The notes under the pieces: generated by a model
Told to the model about the DNA's origin: nothing
The model's input: only the letters and a program-made list of their open reading frames with translations
The model's database searches: none
Assembly (NCBI GenBank): GCA_938023705.1
Contig: CALJDJ010000069.1
Span: 1-6,565, forward strand
Direction: 5' to 3'
Length of the DNA: 6,565 bases
Source: an uncultured Collinsella sp.
GTDB taxonomy: Bacteria; Actinomycetota; Coriobacteriia; Coriobacteriales; Coriobacteriaceae
Made by a program: the position numbers and the translations under genes
Shown here: in pieces, positions 5,886-6,565 of the stretch
Layout: every line of letters starts with the position of its first letter
Position numbering within the stretch: position 1 is the first letter of the stretch

Positions 5886-6284
5886 ATGGCGCAATCTCAG
5901 AACAGCACGGTCGATCTGGCAACGCCGGCAACCTGCCTGATGGGGCTTACCAGTCACGGTAACGTGATGGTGGGCAATAAGGCGTTTGAGTACTATAACG
6001 AGCGTAATCCCGAGGATTATATCCAAATCCCGTGGGACGAGGTCGACTATATTGCCGCCGAGGTTTTGCGCGGCACCAAGAAGATCACGCGTTTTGCGAT
6101 CTTTACCAAAGAGAACGGCCACTTTACGTTTTCGACGCGCAATGACAAGGAAACGCTACGCGCGGTGCGTAAGTACATTGACGAGGACAAGCTCGTTCGT
6201 TCGCCCGATTTTATCGACGTGACCGCTAAAGGCGCCAAGAGCATCCCCTCCGTCATCAAAAACCTCTTCCACAAAGGCAACTAG
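5886..6284 (+). CDS. manO: DUF956 family protein, mannose-PTS-associated (ManO-like)
   Basis: DUF956 proteins are small cytoplasmic proteins encoded beside mannose-family PTS operons; a regulatory role is often suggested but the biochemical function is not established. The 132-aa product shows the family pattern: MAQSQNSTVDL at the start, NKAFEYYNERNPEDYIQIPWDEVDYI (split: NKAFEYYNERNPEDY, 31-45, then IQIPWDEVDYI, 46-56), RFAIFTKENGHFTFSTR (69-85) and LRAVRKYI (91-98). There is no signal peptide or membrane segment, and the tail is lysine-rich. I prefer the ATG at 5886, with GGAGGG (5870-5875) and GAGG (5877-5880) upstream. A GTG at 5835 would start inside the terminator hairpin and add 17 residues the family lacks. 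The 120-bp gap with a terminator separates it from manZ more than the other operon genes are separated. The symbol follows common usage for DUF956 next to man genes. Confidence 0.88.
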   Translation: MAQSQNSTVDLATPATCLMGLTSHGNVMVGNKAFEYYNERNPEDYIQIPWDEVDYIAAEVLRGTKKITRFAIFTKENGHFTFSTRNDKETLRAVRKYIDEDKLVRSPDFIDVTAKGAKSIPSVIKNLFHKGN

Positions 6285-6292
6285 TCGCTGGG

Positions 6293-6348
6293 TAGTCGTC
6301 TGCGACGTTCTTAAACGACTAGTCATTAAAGAACGTCGCAGATGACTA
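6293..6348. repeat. 56-bp near-perfect palindrome (intact copy of the intergenic repeat)
   Basis: The arms 6293-6320 and 6321-6348 are reverse complements at 25 of 28 positions. The outer 20-bp arms (6293-6312 and 6329-6348) differ at a single position that can pair G-U. The centre is the palindrome GACTAGTC (6317-6324). It starts 8 bp after the manO stop. A clear T-run does not follow on either strand, so it is not a textbook rho-independent terminator, though it could still end manO transcription. A half-copy is at 2649-2683, indicating a dispersed repeat family. Confidence 0.8.
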
Positions 6349-6390
6349 TCTCGAAGAGCGGCTATGCGCTGCATGGTAGTGGCGCAAATC

Positions 6391-6399
6391 TGCTACACT
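6391..6399 (+). promoter_or_regulatory. Extended -10 element of the tRNA-Arg promoter
   Basis: TGCTACACT combines an extended TG motif with a TACACT hexamer (6394-6399). This would place transcription start at about 6406, just ahead of the mature tRNA 5' end. No good -35 hexamer is seen at 16-18 bp, which is tolerable for an extended -10. Confidence 0.45.
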
Positions 6400-6409
6400 A
6401 GTACAACAT

Positions 6410-6485
6410 GCCTCCGTAGCTCAGGGGATAGAGCACCGCTCTCCTAAAGCGGGTGTCGACGGTTCGAATCCGCCCGGGGGCACCA
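6410..6485 (+). tRNA. tRNA-Arg (anticodon CCT)
   Basis: A complete 76-nt cloverleaf can be drawn. Acceptor GCCTCCG (6410-6416) pairs with CGGGGGC (6475-6481) with one U-G pair. The D arm is GCTC/GAGC. The anticodon stem is CCGCT/AGCGG around loop CTCCTAA, anticodon CCT at 6443-6445. The variable loop is GTGTC. The T arm is GACGG-TTCGAAT-CCGCC with one A-C mismatch. Discriminator A6482 and an encoded CCA (6483-6485) follow. It reads AGG arginine codons, which are used in the GC-rich IS genes here but appear rare in manXYZ. Confidence 0.95.
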
Positions 6486-6495
6486 GAGGAATATC

Positions 6496-6528
6496 GAGCC
6501 CGGTACCGCAGCGGTGCCGGGCTCTTCT
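6496..6528 (+). terminator. Terminator hairpin after tRNA-Arg
   Basis: GAGCCCGGTACCGC (6496-6509) and GCGGTGCCGGGCTC (6511-6524) are reverse complements apart from one G-U. The innermost pairs must open to form a loop. The stem is followed by the short pyrimidine stretch TTCT rather than a long T-run. The position, 10 nt after the tRNA CCA, fits a terminator. Confidence 0.75.
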
Positions 6529-6535
6529 GGTCTAA

Positions 6536-6563
6536 GGGCAGGATTCGGACCGTCGACACCCGC
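6536..6563 (-). repeat. Inverted near-copy of the tRNA-Arg 3' half (possible tRNA fragment or partial tRNA)
   Basis: Read on the minus strand, this stretch matches tRNA positions 6449-6475 (anticodon-stem 3' side, variable loop, T arm) with one substitution and one inserted T. The first 15 bases, GCGGGTGTCGACGGT, are identical. Continuing leftward on the minus strand gives CTTAGACCA, which ends in CCA. However, the T stem gains a mismatch and the acceptor side is one base short, so a functional tRNA is doubtful. The window ends before the rest could be seen. Confidence 0.55.
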
Positions 6564-6565
6564 GT

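Noticed and set aside
1..6565. CRISPR array, toxin-antitoxin pair, phage defence genes or riboswitch
   Set aside because: No regularly spaced repeat-spacer pattern, no small paired open frames and no leader structure I recognise as a riboswitch were found on either strand.

Overview
The window looks like a chromosomal stretch of a high-GC Gram-positive bacterium. The best guess is a gut Coriobacteriia member such as Collinsella. This rests on the G/C-ending codon use, strong AGGAGG-type ribosome binding sites, a complete mannose-family PTS operon followed by a DUF956 gene, and the style of the IS21 and IS110 elements. The genus is an inference that no marker gene here settles.

Left third (1-2648): nested insertion sequences. 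An IS21-family element runs leftward, with istA (749-1981) and a nearly complete istB (1-749, cut by the window edge). Its istA-side terminus carries tandem repeats of about 23 bp and ends near 2110. It lies inside an IS110-family transposase gene, of which only the C-terminal half remains (about 2111-2616). The IS110 right end appears to stop near 2648, in the middle of a palindromic repeat whose surviving half is at 2649-2683.

Middle (2649-3001): an AT-rich leader with no gene. It holds three TTTAAA-centred motifs and weak promoter candidates.

Right half: manX (fused EIIA-EIIB), manY (EIIC) and manZ (EIID) are packed with 15-20 bp gaps and a Shine-Dalgarno site before each. Together they encode a full mannose-class phosphotransferase permease. 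Phosphate would pass from HPr to EIIA His9, then EIIB His175, then to sugar moving through EIIC/EIID. A hairpin-plus-T-run terminator follows manZ, and a sigma70-like promoter is embedded in it. That promoter would let the DUF956 gene (manO-like) be transcribed separately. After manO come an intact 56-bp near-perfect palindrome (the same repeat family as the half-copy at 2649), a tRNA-Arg(CCT) gene with encoded CCA, its terminator, and at the window edge an inverted near-copy of the 3' half of that tRNA.

Most noteworthy are: the IS110 end sitting in a palindrome whose intact relative lies beyond the operon; a perfect TTGACA 17 bp inside that inferred end (a possible junction-promoter half); the promoter inside the manZ terminator; and the inverted tRNA fragment. 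I see no clearly new multi-gene system.
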